Origin: Miscanthus floridulus
Taxonomy: Eukaryota > Streptophyta > Magnoliopsida > Poales > Poaceae
Assembly (NCBI RefSeq): GCF_019320115.1
Contig: NC_089588.1
Span: 113,770,733 to 113,834,732 of the forward strand
Direction: 5' to 3'
DNA: 64,000 nt
Each line of letters starts with the position of its first letter. Positions within the stretch are counted from its first letter, which is position 1. The position numbers and the translations under genes are program-made. Positions 32,701 through 41,600 of the stretch are shown piece after piece. The notes beneath the pieces are model-generated. The model was not told the DNA's origin, ran no database searches, and worked only from the letters and a program-made list of their open reading frames with translations.

Positions 32701-32739
32701 AAGATAGCAAGACTAACACATGCATCAAACTAGTTTAAG

Positions 32740-33690
32740 TATAGATCTAGCTTATCAGTTTAGATCCTTTCGGATTGGAGAAAAGGAAAGAGGATTCGGA
32801 TGAACCCTAACCCTAACCGGGTTAAGGAAAGAGGGTTCGGTTGAACCCTAACTTCGATCCCCTCGGATCTGAGAAAAGAAGAGGGTTCGGATAAACCCTA
32901 ACCCTAACTAGGTAAAAGAAAGACAAGAGGGTTTTCAGCCTTAAGAATGTAAGATGCCGAACCATAAAATCGTAGAGTTCCCCTCTGGGGAAGATAAACA
33001 GTGCCATTCCGAAACCCTAACCTTAACACAGTTAAACCCTAACCCATCCCAATCGGTCAAAACTGAGAAGAGCAAACGGATCCAAATCCGATTGGGGAAG
33101 AAGGAGAAAGGGAGACCTACCTCGCCGCTACGCAGCGTTGCTGTCATGCCGGCGCGTGGGGAAAAGAAAGGGCCGAGCCAAGGGCACTGCTCGTCGGGCT
33201 TCGGCCAAAGAGGCACCGCGGCCAGGCCACTCGACGGCGGCGCGCTCACCCGCTGGGGAGCGCGCACGCCGACGAGGGGCTGGCGACGGCGCCGTTGCTC
33301 CACTGCTGTTGCTCCAGCGCTTCGCCTCCTCATCGCTCGGTGCTGCGGTACTGAAGAGAGAAGAGAGAGCGGCGAAGAGAGAGAGCAGAGAAGAAAGTGA
33401 GCTAGGGTTTTCTGAGGAGGCCAGTGTCAGCGGGTTTTTATTCACCCGATCTCACCACTTGGCCGTCGGATCTGAACGGATCGGCGCGGACGGCAGAGAT
33501 CAAGCGGGCCAGCGACGTGGCCCAGGCGGGCATGCGCGGCGCACGACTTTGCCGGCCCAGGCCCAGGTTGCGACCTGGGTGCGGCCTGCGCACGCGCGGA
33601 GCGATGGGCCGAGCCGGCTTTTGCCGGTTTTGGGCCGAAACAGTAAAGAATGAGCTCGGTTTCGTTTTTTCTTTTTTCTAGAAAATTGAA
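32740..33690. other. GC-rich segment of unknown origin inside the copia element
   Basis: Unlike either LTR of the host element. 32790-33040 carries clusters of aaccctaaccctaacc (telomere-like boxes). 33100-33460 resembles, on the minus strand, a CT-rich leader (CTTTCTTCTCTGCTCTCTCTC) followed by a GC-rich coding-like stretch. It could be a foreign LTR or a captured promoter/leader. ORFs on both strands here are not convincing. Confidence 0.4.
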
Positions 33691-34054
33691 AATAGAAATT
33701 GGCTCAAAAGAAAAATAGAAAAAGTATTTTTCCCTGTGGGTAAAATTTAAGAAAATGAGTTCATTTATTCCGCTGCGTATTTAAAGATGTTATTTTCATT
33801 ATTAAATTCGAACCAACGGGAGAATTTAATTTTGAAAAATAGATATGGTTTAATTGATTATAATATTATTATTATTCTGACCAACGTTGATTAATGGCAA
33901 TACTATGATGTTTTGTCTTGCATTAATTCTATTTCTGCCCAACGGTGATGTAGAATTAGTGTAGAGAACAATTGTATGTTTTAATTTTGACCAGCGTTGG
34001 AACTAAGGCATGCAATTGTTATTATTACATTTATGTTCTCACTCTATTTGAATT

Positions 34055-34930
34055 GTGGTTTCAGACGGATACAACTTGATGAGTTGTATAAAAGAGATCC
34101 CCACTCTAAAAGGTGATAACTACATTGAGTGGAGGAAAAAGATCGACCTGGCTTTCATCCTCGCTGAGGTGGACTGGGTAGTCACCACACCTTGTCCCAC
34201 AAAGTCTGTGGCATCGGTGAGGGAGACAAACGAGGCTGATGCCGCTTGGGCAACCAGAGAGAGAGATTTTGCATCCCAAAGAATATCCTATGACCTTGAG
34301 CATAGGAAATGGGTCACTGCCAACAAGTGTTTGGCTGTGATAAAGAACACGATTGAGCCTGCAATTGTGGGCTCAATCCCAGAGTGTGACACCGTCACTG
34401 AGTATCTCAAAAGAACAAAGAGTCAGTTCACTGGCTCTTCAAAGACATATGCTACCCAGCTGATAAAGCAGCTGGTGACAGAGAGATACTCAGACAATGG
34501 TGGCATAAAAGAGCACATACTAAGGATGAGCCATTTGGCATCCAAGCTAAAACCAATGGATCTGGCTTTCAAGGATGAGTTACTCATACATTTGGTTTTT
34601 GCTTTCTTGCCAAAAGAGTTTGACACTTTTATTGTCATCTATAACATACAATCCGAAAAATGGGACATAGAGAGGCTCATGGCTATGTGTGTGCAAGAGG
34701 AAGAGAAAATAAAAGCTGCCAATGGTGGCACTATCAATTATCTGAAAGATAACAAGAAAAAAAATACTAATGCTAACTTCTCCTCAAAGTCAAAGGGAAA
34801 GGGTCTCATGCTGCATCAGACTCAGCAAAACAAGTTCACAGTATAGAAAGATCAATGTCTCTACTACAAGAAGACGGGACATTATAAGAAAGATTGTCCC
34901 GATTACCTAAAGATGATCATGGTAAAGAAA
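34055..34930 (+). pseudogene. Copia gag, inverted relative to pol
   Basis: Open for 263 codons with the UBN2-type gag pattern: PTLKGDNYIEWRKKIDLAF, later YATQLIKQLVTERYSD and LSHLASKL-like helix. After a TAG at 34844-34846 the knuckle CLYYKKTGHYKKDC follows, with the second Cys changed to Tyr. About 360 bp of AT-rich leader (33690-34054) precedes it. There is no ATG at the start of the frame. Confidence 0.82.
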
Positions 34931-35619
34931 GGTGAGAACATTATTATGTTCATAAATGAATCCCTGTATGTACAGTATTCGAAATCTACTTGGTGGATTG
35001 ACTCAGGTGCAACTGTTCATGTTGCTAATTCTTTATAAGGATTCCGTTCGACGAGGACTACGCAAAGAAGCGAAATACACGTTAAAGTCGTAAATGAAGT
35101 CCAAGCAGAAGTTAAAGTCGTTGGCGATTTTTCTCTAGAGCTTGTTGATGGTTTCAACCTCATACTTAGAGATGTTTTTATGTTCCCTCATTACAGAGGA
35201 ACTTGATTAGTGTGTCATGTTTGGACAATGATGGTTATGATTGCCATTTTAGAAATGGCAAATATAAGATAACATTTAATGATGCATGTGTTGGTCTTGC
35301 TATCTTACAAAATAAGCTTTATTTGTTATCATTACATGATGATGTGAATGTTGTATGCGATAATATGAACATTGCGTGTGACAATGTGAATGTATCCTCG
35401 TCTGCGGATATAAACAGAAAACGAAAGAGACCTCACGATGCGTTGTCGAAATTATGGCACTGTCGTTTAGGCCATATTTCGAGGGGGAGAATAGAAAGAC
35501 TAGTTAAGAATAATATTCTTCCTCCATTAGAGCTCTCAGATTTAGAACAATGCAGAGATTGCATAAAAGAAAAGTATGTAAAGAAAATTAAGAAAGATGG
35601 ACCACAGATGTCTGTGTGA
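34930..35619 (+). pseudogene. Copia protease and pre-integrase domain, inverted copy
   Basis: WWIDSGATVHVANS has the DSGA active site of copia proteases; a TAA follows. From 35203 the frame reads KYKITFNDACVGLAILQNKL, then LWHCRLGHISRGRIERLV. This last part is nearly identical to the minus-strand copy at 32400-32700, so both come from the same family. Confidence 0.82.
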
Positions 35620-35772
35620 ATAATCTGTAGAATTCCTGTGCTTCGTTTGACATCTTTTTTAATTTTCTTTACATACTTTTCTTTTATGCAATCTCTGCAT
35701 TGTTCTAAATTTGAGAGCTTTAATGGAGGAAAAATATCATTCTTAACTAGTCTTTCTATTCTCCCCCTCGAA
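35433..35772. repeat. Inverted repeat (hairpin) of the pre-integrase region
   Basis: The left arm (35450-35605, plus) and right arm (35640-35772, minus) both encode RGRIERLVKN ... CRDCIKEKYVKKIKK. Only a few dozen bases separate them. The right arm runs directly into the right LTR. Confidence 0.85.
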
Positions 35773-36251
35773 ATAGATCTAGCCATAGACTGATTCTATA
35801 AGGGATAAAATAGACGGTGTACATCCTAGTGCATGTAAAACTAAAGAAACAGAGAGGGAAGGGGGAAAGGTACCGAACCTGACACGGCAGAAGAGGAGGG
35901 TTTGGAGGCCGCCATCGGGTTCGTTGATGTAGGCTGCGCACGGGCAGCGACGGTTGGGGAAGACGTGTCGGAGATGCGGTGCCGACGGTGAAGATGACGA
36001 CGGCGCAGTGCTGTGGCGGAGGTACTTCCCGTCACTGGCTACGCTCCTCACTTAGATCGGGTTTAGGGTTTGTCGGTGGGGAGGTCGGCTCAGGTCAACC
36101 TCGTGATAAAAGCCGCCGGCCCCCACCTCTTTTTATAGCGCAGGGTGACAGGGGCCCTCCAGCCATGATGGGCTGAGCGCCCCCGATCAGGACGCAAATC
36201 AAAGGCCCAACTGGACCGTTGGGTCCAGTTAGGTTAGAGATCAATCTAACA
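35773..36251 (-). repeat. 5' LTR (truncated) of the rearranged copia element
   Basis: Matches 29083-29561 with few differences; the inner ~27 bp, present in the other LTR, are missing, replaced by coding sequence. Minus-strand TATA at 36131-36138. Confidence 0.88.
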
Positions 36252-36256
36252 AGTTA
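36252..36256. repeat. Target-site duplication (right), rearranged copia element
   Basis: AGTTA after CTAACA; matches 29051-29055. Confidence 0.88.
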
Positions 36257-36431
36257 AGTATAAGGGTGGAAACAGCAAAGGGACAAACACCTATAGCACA
36301 TACCCATTATTTCCAAAAGGTAAATAGTAGAGGTGCAGAATCCAAATAGATAAAAATGGAAGGCCAAGCAATGACGTTAAAATAGTGGCTACCATACAGA
36401 CTAAAATTAAGTTTTGAATAGGTGAGTTTAC

Positions 36432-36539
36432 CTTGGTGGCCGCCTCTTCAGGCACTCCTCCACCTGGGAGAGAGAAGGCTTGATTAAAGACAGCCTGGCT
36501 GCCAGCGCCACCTCAAATGGGACAGTCCCTGTCATGGCC
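36432..36539 (-). CDS. PSP: Phosphoserine phosphatase exon 3
   Basis: Acceptor TTCTCAG, donor GTAAAC. Reads AMTGTVPFEVALAARLSL and ends KRRPPR with the Arg codon split across the intron. Intact and in phase with exons 2 and 4. Confidence 0.88.
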
Positions 36540-36620
36540 CTGAGAACATTAAGCCTAGGTCAGTTCTTCCCTGAAAAATCAACAGTCCAGATGAATCAAT
36601 CTACAGAATGGAGAATTTAC

Positions 36621-36753
36621 TTTGCTGTCCATTCAGCAACAGCTCTCCCTGCCCCACAGAAATCAGCAAGCTCGTCAATGCCCTCATCCAGGATGACGGT
36701 GCTATCAACATCGAAACATACCGCATCAGCATTGCGCAATGTCTCAATAGCCC
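36621..36753 (-). CDS. PSP: Phosphoserine phosphatase exon 2 with catalytic Asp
   Basis: Acceptor TTTACAG, donor GTAAAT. Reads AIETLRNADAVCFDVDST, then DEGIDELADFCGAG. FDVDST is HAD motif I; the first Asp is the nucleophile that forms the phosphoaspartate. Intact. Confidence 0.9.
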
Positions 36754-36908
36754 CTGTAAACATGCAGGCAAGCAATAAGCAAGTTACTCCCAAGTCATTC
36801 AGTGTAGTTAAGCACTCTGGCATGGACGCTGGTCAGCCGCATGGTAGACTATCCTAATTAAACATCGCTTGGAAGGCTTCCAATCCAAATAAGAAAAAAA
36901 CGAAGAAC

Positions 36909-37126
36909 ATTTGGAAGGCAGGGTATTGGCCAGAACCGCGGAGGACCCGTCCTTAGAGACCTCCAGTGCTGCTGCCAGTAGATTACGGCTCTTAGAAAGT
37001 TTGGCACAAAGAAACAGTGGGCTTGTCAAACGAACTGGCACTTGTGGTGGCTGAGCGGACGACGGCCGAGGAAGTGACGGCGAACTCCTCGGACCGGCAC
37101 GCAAGCTGATCAGGCCGCCATACCAT
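36909..37126 (-). pseudogene. PSP: Phosphoserine phosphatase exon 1 (transit peptide), frame broken
   Basis: ATG is at 37124-37126, reading MVWRPDQLACRSEEFAV. This frame stops (TAA) after SLCQTF, while the frame that joins exon 2 is open over SRNLLAAALEVSKDGSSA up to LPSK. The exon length (218 bp) has the wrong remainder for the exon 2 phase, so one base is extra or two are missing near 37000. The Ser/Ala/Arg-rich character suits a plastid transit peptide. The donor (GTTCTT) is weak. Confidence 0.7.
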
Positions 37127-37470
37127 GCGCACCTGCAAATCAGACAAGGCGACCTGAAGTTGGAATGACAGCAGGATAGGTTGCGTCCGGATTCCTGGAA
37201 GCTCTAACTGGCACAAAGCATCGAACACCTCACGCGCGTGCGTGGTAACCAAAGGTCCCAACAAACCGAGTGGAGATCTCCCCGCTTGGACAGTGAAAAT
37301 CCACAGGGGAATGATCCGGAGAGTGAAATCAGGACGAAGAACGGATCAGGAACTCACCTGCGCCAGGAGATTTGATGCGAAGTGAGGAACGCGCGCCGCC
37401 GTGTTCCTTGCTCGTTGAAATCCCAGACCAGCTGCCGCGGGTGGCAACTGCCTACTCTGTCGAGTAAAAT
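37127..37470 (-). promoter_or_regulatory. Phosphoserine phosphatase 5' UTR intron and upstream region
   Basis: On the minus strand a strong donor (GCGCAG|GTGAGT, about 37358) and an acceptor (GATTTGCAG just before GTGCGCATGG, about 37133) would remove a leader intron of about 225 bp. Leader sequence would lie at roughly 37360-37470. I see no clear TATA box. Confidence 0.5.
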
Positions 37471-37579
37471 GCACCAGCAGCCTAACAGGGCGTCATCTAG
37501 GTCCAAACTCTCAAAATGCATATCTAGGTCTTAAAGTTGGCCGAGTGTGTTACGTAGGAGGAGAAGCCTCGATTAGTTG

Positions 37580-37800
37580 GCTGAAATTTGAAAATTTAGT
37601 TATCGTAGTACTTTTGTTTTTATTTGGTAATTAATAATTATGGACTAATTAGACTCAAAATGTTCGTCTCGCGATTTCCAACCAAACTGTGCAATTAGTT
37701 TTTTTTATCTACATTTAATGCTTCATACACATATCGCAAGATTCGATGTGATGGCTAATGTAGCACTTTTTGCGAAAACTTTTTGAAACTAAACGTGGTC
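37580..37800. mobile_element. Tourist-like MITE, truncated
   Basis: Contains ttcgtctcgcgatttcc and gcaagattcgatgtgatgg, the same blocks as the complete MITE at 43061-43292. Ends are worn and no duplication is evident. Confidence 0.6.
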
Positions 37801-37975
37801 AGATGTCATCTAGGTCCATAAACTCCCAAAATACACATCTAGATTATTTAACTTGGCAGAGTACGTCATCTAGGTTCCCTAAACCTAAAAATAAATAAAT
37901 AATTTAAGGTTAGGGTATATATTTATATTTATATAAAACTAACCTTTAAAGTATAAAAATAAATAAAAATTTTGC

Positions 37976-38046
37976 CCCGCCTAGGTTCGAATCGAACCCA
38001 AGGCTCAGGGTCCAGAGTCTTATGCTTTAACCGCTGCGCTAGATAG
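37976..38046 (-). other. tRNA-like sequence
   Basis: On the minus strand TAGCGCAGCGGTTAAAGC resembles a pol III A box and GGGTTCGATTCGAACC a B box, about 30 bp apart. I could not fold a complete tRNA or find an intact acceptor stem. Probably a tRNA-derived piece within the inverted-repeat element. Confidence 0.35.
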
Positions 38047-38649
38047 GGAATTCATTAAAGATTATTTTATTTATTCTTTTAACCTTTTAGGGCAATATAT
38101 ACTTTAAAATAATTAGTTATATAAATATAAATATATTTTAAAACTTAAAATATTTTGACTCTCCAAGAAAGTTGAAATGACTTATAATTTAGAATGGAGG
38201 GAGTATATTTTAAAGGGTTCGAACCCCAGGAGAGACAATTTTTATTTATTTTTATACTTTAAAGGTTAGTTTTTATATAAATGTAAATATATACTTTAAA
38301 ATAATTAAAGTTAGTTTTTTATATAAATATAAATATAAACTTTAAAGTTAGTTTTAAATGTTAGTTTTTATATAAATATAAATATATATACCCTAAACCC
38401 TAAACTATTTATTTATTTTTATGTTTAGGGATCTAGATGACACACTCTACTAAATTTAGGGACCTAGATGACACAGTCTGCCAAGTTAAATGACCTAGAT
38501 GTGCATTTTGGGGTTTAGGGACCTAAAGGACACCCCTCTTTAAGTTTAAGGACCTAGATGACACACTCTGTCAAGTTCAAAGAACTAGATGTGCATTTTG
38601 AGAGTTTGAGGACCTAGATGACACCCATGTCAAGTTTAGGGGCTGCTCG

Positions 38650-39879
38650 TGCATTTGACTTCAACTTTGTGCCATCAGTTGTTGCCCAGGGCCCACCCAC
38701 CTACTCGCGGTGGGCCCAAGAGAACAGTCTCTGAACTCACCAAGTGGGTCCTAGAGGACAGATGTGGGCCCACAACACTCTCTCTGGAATTATCTGTAGC
38801 ATCCTCCTCTCAATCCCGTGCCGGCAGTGGCAATGACGGCGCGAGGGGGAAGGAGGCGGCGGCGGCGGCGGCCGGCGGGAGTCCACCGCCGCGCGCAGCC
38901 ACAGGGGTGGCCAAGCGGGTGGGCATCCATTGCAATAGACCCCCCGCCCCCCGCGTCCCAGCCCGACAACCAGACGCGGGTGAGACTTTTCTTACTTCGC
39001 CTGCGCCCATCTCGCGCCGCCACGCAGCGGTACCGAGGATTTGGTCAGCATGGGTTCCGAGCGCCATTCTCCTCTCCGCGACTTGACTCCGGATTCCTTG
39101 GTTTGCCCTCTGCGCGGCGCTGAGCAAGGCATTCTCCTCTCCACGACTTGACTCCAGATCCCTGCGCTGAGCAAGGTGGTGGTGGTGGAGGTTTCCCTCG
39201 TCGCCATCTCGCCAAGTCTGCGGCACTGCTGGTCAGGTCGCGGCTAGGGAAGAGAACGGAACGTCGCCAGGAGGTTGCCTACGCGAAGGCCTGGGTAATT
39301 CATTTTCGCCATTCTCGATTGCTAATTGGGATATACAATCTTTTGAGGCGTGAAGGGTGTGGGTAGCAGTGTTATCTCTCTTTTTGTGTTGAACCTGAGA
39401 TTTTCCTTGTTCGGATGTAACCCATCCTCTGCTGTAACTGATCTTTGATCTTCAATGATAAGACTGGGGCGGTGCCCTTTTACTCTAAAAAAAATAGCCT
39501 GATTTGGAGAAATTTGGGGTCTTGAGGTATTCAGACTTGTGAATTTACATTGCAGGAGCCAGGAATCATCGAGGCAACATCCTGACAGTTCAGCCAAGTG
39601 CACTCTGTTGCCTGATGTGCGCGCTTTCATAAGCTCCTAGTTTGTCTCCAAGCTGGCACACACCTGAAATTACTGGCATCTTTAGCCAAGTGCTACTTGA
39701 TTGGCAGCTCAATTGTTGGTTCATGTAACAGTAGACAACATGCTGACAGTTCACTGAAGCTGTATTTGACTATTGCCGATGGCATAGTTTGTTTGGATGC
39801 CTGAGATATCTGAAAGTAATTGCAGCACGGAGCAAGTTCACGGAGCAACAGTTGAATCTTTGCAATAACACAGTGAGAG
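38650..39879 (+). promoter_or_regulatory. Upstream and 5' leader region of the NBS-LRR gene
   Basis: GC-rich from 38800 to 39270, then AT-rich. No ORF here resembles a protein. It may contain leader exons (for example a donor gGTGAGA near 38980), but I cannot fix them. The coding start is at 39880. Confidence 0.4.
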
Positions 39880-41138
39880 ATGGATGGGTTCATGGCGAGT
39901 GCAGCGACGGGGGTGATGAGCTCCCTTCTCGCCAAGCTCGGCGAGCTGCTCGGGGAGGACTACAAGATGCAGAGGGGCATGAGGCGCGAGATCGCGTTCC
40001 TCAAGGATGAGCTGAGCAGCATGAATGCGCTGCTTGAGAGGCTAGCTGACTCGGAGACGCTTGATCCGCAGACGAAGGAGTGGAGGGATCAGGTGAGGGA
40101 GATGAGCTACGACATTGAGGATTGCATCGATGATTACATGCGCCAGCTGCAGAATGAGCCACAGGGGCATAGTGGGATCACTGGATTCTTCTTCGGGTAT
40201 GTCCAGAAAGTGAAGGATCTTGTTACCTGCCATGAGATTGCCGAGCAGAATCAGGAGCTCAAGGCTCCAATTGTTGAGGCGGGCCACAGAAGGAAGAGGT
40301 ACAAGATTGATGAAACAGTTAATTTTGGTGGCGTCAATGTGATCCCTGTGGACCGTCGGTTGCCAGCTCTCTATGCAGAATTGGGTGGCCTTGTTGGTAT
40401 CAATGCTCCTAGAGATGAGGTCATCAAGCTAGTTGACGATGGGGCGCAGGGGGTCAAGGTGGTGTCTATTGTGGGTTGTGGAGGATTAGGAAAGACTACA
40501 GTTGCAAATCAAGTTTACAAAAATATTGCTAAGAAATTTGATTGCCAAGCTTTTGTGTCCTTGTCCCAAAATCCTGATATGGTGATCATCTTTCGTTCCA
40601 CACTGTCTCAAGTCAAGAAGGATGAGTGCCATAGCACCAGCTCATGTGACAAGGAACTTCTCATTAGTGAATTGAGGGATTTCCTAAAGGACAAGAGGTA
40701 TCTTAAATTTATCTACACTAGCTTGGAATACTGTTTAACCTTGTTTGTTTAAGGAAATTCTCATTATATTTTTTTCTGTAAGTTAATGTTTTTATTATTT
40801 ATACGTGCATTGAGGCATTGTTTCAAGTCACAACCTTTTAGAAATTACCTTTTGTTATTATGTCACAAACTGAATATTCATCCATACATCAAACTGTTTA
40901 GATTCTCCTGAAATCAATACTCGTCTTAACAGGAATTCAAAGACAATAAACACTAGAAATTAACTTCTCCATAACATATTACATTAGGACTCTTAAAGTT
41001 AAAGGTGAGATATGAGGTTTTTTCTCGCACTTTCCACAATATAGTGTGCATATATCAATCTACAGGTTTCAACTGAATCATAGTTCTATTTCATATTTAG
41101 GTATTTTATTATAATTGATGACATATGGAGCACCCAAG
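39880..41138 (+). CDS. CC-NBS-LRR disease-resistance protein, 5' part (cut by gap)
   Basis: Exon 1 (39880-40697) is open from MDGFMASAATGVMSSLLAKL. It has an Rx-type coiled coil with the EDVID-like motif DIEDCIDDYM (residues 79-88) and, in the NB-ARC domain, the P-loop GCGGLGKTT (199-207) and RNBS-A (FDCQAFVSLSQ). The intron 40698-41100 is GT-AG and phase 2. Exon 2 begins YFIIIDDIWSTQ, the kinase-2 motif, and ends at the N gap after 38 bp. Such proteins sense pathogen effectors and trigger immune signalling. The rest of NB-ARC and all leucine-rich repeats are missing; beyond the gap the sequence is a CACTA element. Confidence 0.9.
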
Positions 41139-41238
41139 NNNNNNNNNNNNNNNNNNNNNNNNNNNNNNNNNNNNNNNNNNNNNNNNNNNNNNNNNNNNNN
41201 NNNNNNNNNNNNNNNNNNNNNNNNNNNNNNNNNNNNNN
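41139..41238. other. Assembly gap (100 N)
   Basis: Exactly 100 unknown bases, the usual placeholder for a gap of unknown size. It separates NBS-LRR exon 2 from CACTA subterminal sequence. Confidence 1.
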
Positions 41239-41459
41239 TGTCATAAAATTGTAGTCAAAATTTTAAAATTCAAATTTTTAATTTTTGTTTTTTTGTTTTC
41301 TATATCGTTTGACTACAATTGTTTTATATATATATATATATATTCATATATAGAATAATACAAAAATATTATATTTGTGCATATACACAATTTTTTATAT
41401 TACTTTGTGTTTTTATGATATAAAAAATATAGAATTTATAATTTAAAAAATACAAACTA

Positions 41460-41582
41460 TTTGTAGGGGCGGTTGGATCAGGAACCGCCCCTACAAATAT
41501 ATTTGTAGGGGTGGCTGGATCAGGAACCGCCCCTACAAATGCATTTGTAGGGGCGGCTGGATCAGAAATCGCCCCTACAAAT
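41460..41582. repeat. CACTA subterminal hairpin repeats, left
   Basis: Three palindromic units of the form ttgtaggggcgg ... ccgcccctacaaat, each about 43 bp. Confidence 0.9.
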
Positions 41583-41590
41583 AGTCCCAA

Positions 41591-41600
41591 GTATAAATAG
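41591..41600 (+). promoter_or_regulatory. TATA box of the CACTA gene unit
   Basis: gtataaatag only 9 bp after the last left hairpin, followed by a GC-rich leader; orientation agrees with the genes to the right. Confidence 0.6.

Larger units (their letters stand above)
29056..36251 (-). mobile_element. Ty1/copia retrotransposon with inverted 5' half, in phosphatase intron 3
   Basis: Bounded by TGTTAG and CTAACA ends and by the duplication AGTTA (29051-29055, 36252-36256). On the minus strand lie the 3' LTR's purine tract, RNase H, reverse transcriptase, integrase and pre-integrase domains (29740-32700). The gag, protease and another copy of the pre-integrase domain lie on the plus strand (34055-35619). 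A third, short pre-integrase copy (minus) touches the right LTR. The right LTR lacks its inner end and no primer site is visible. The whole rearranged unit sits between one pair of target duplications. Confidence 0.88.
11574..37126 (-). pseudogene. PSP: Plastid-type phosphoserine phosphatase gene with giant, transposon-filled introns; damaged
   Basis: Phosphoserine phosphatase removes phosphate from O-phosphoserine, the last step of the plastid phosphorylated serine pathway. Seven exons are found on the minus strand: 36909-37126, 36621-36753, 36432-36539, 28666-28759, 12297-12445, 12165-12218 and 11574-11699. All junctions are GT-AG and phases agree except at the lesions. HAD-family motifs are DVDST (nucleophile Asp), SGGF in the form SRGF, and GDGATDLE. 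Intron 3 holds a copia element and intron 4 a 15.9-kb Tat element. Exon 1 is out of frame with the rest, and exon 5 lacks one base, giving a stop. Either this copy is a pseudogene or the two frame changes are assembly errors; the SRGF change is independent of those. Confidence 0.85.
37488..38626. mobile_element. Non-autonomous element with nested long inverted repeats
   Basis: The outer ends gggcgtcatctaggtcc (37488) and ggacctagatgacaccc (to 38626) are inverted repeats. An inner pair, 37801-37890 and about 38440-38537, repeats the same phrases. Deeper still, taaagtataaaaataaat at 37940 mirrors sequence at 38250, so the centre folds into a long hairpin. No transposase and no clear target duplication. 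Confidence 0.7.

Noticed and set aside
32800..33050. Interstitial telomere
   Set aside because: Only two to three ccctaaa-type units at each site; too short and scattered.
33128..33653. ORFs on both strands in the GC-rich segment
   Set aside because: Mutually overlapping, no motif, no start or splice context.
38649..39226. ORFs upstream of the NBS-LRR gene
   Set aside because: GC-rich leader sequence; no domain and no splice fit to the coding exon at 39880.
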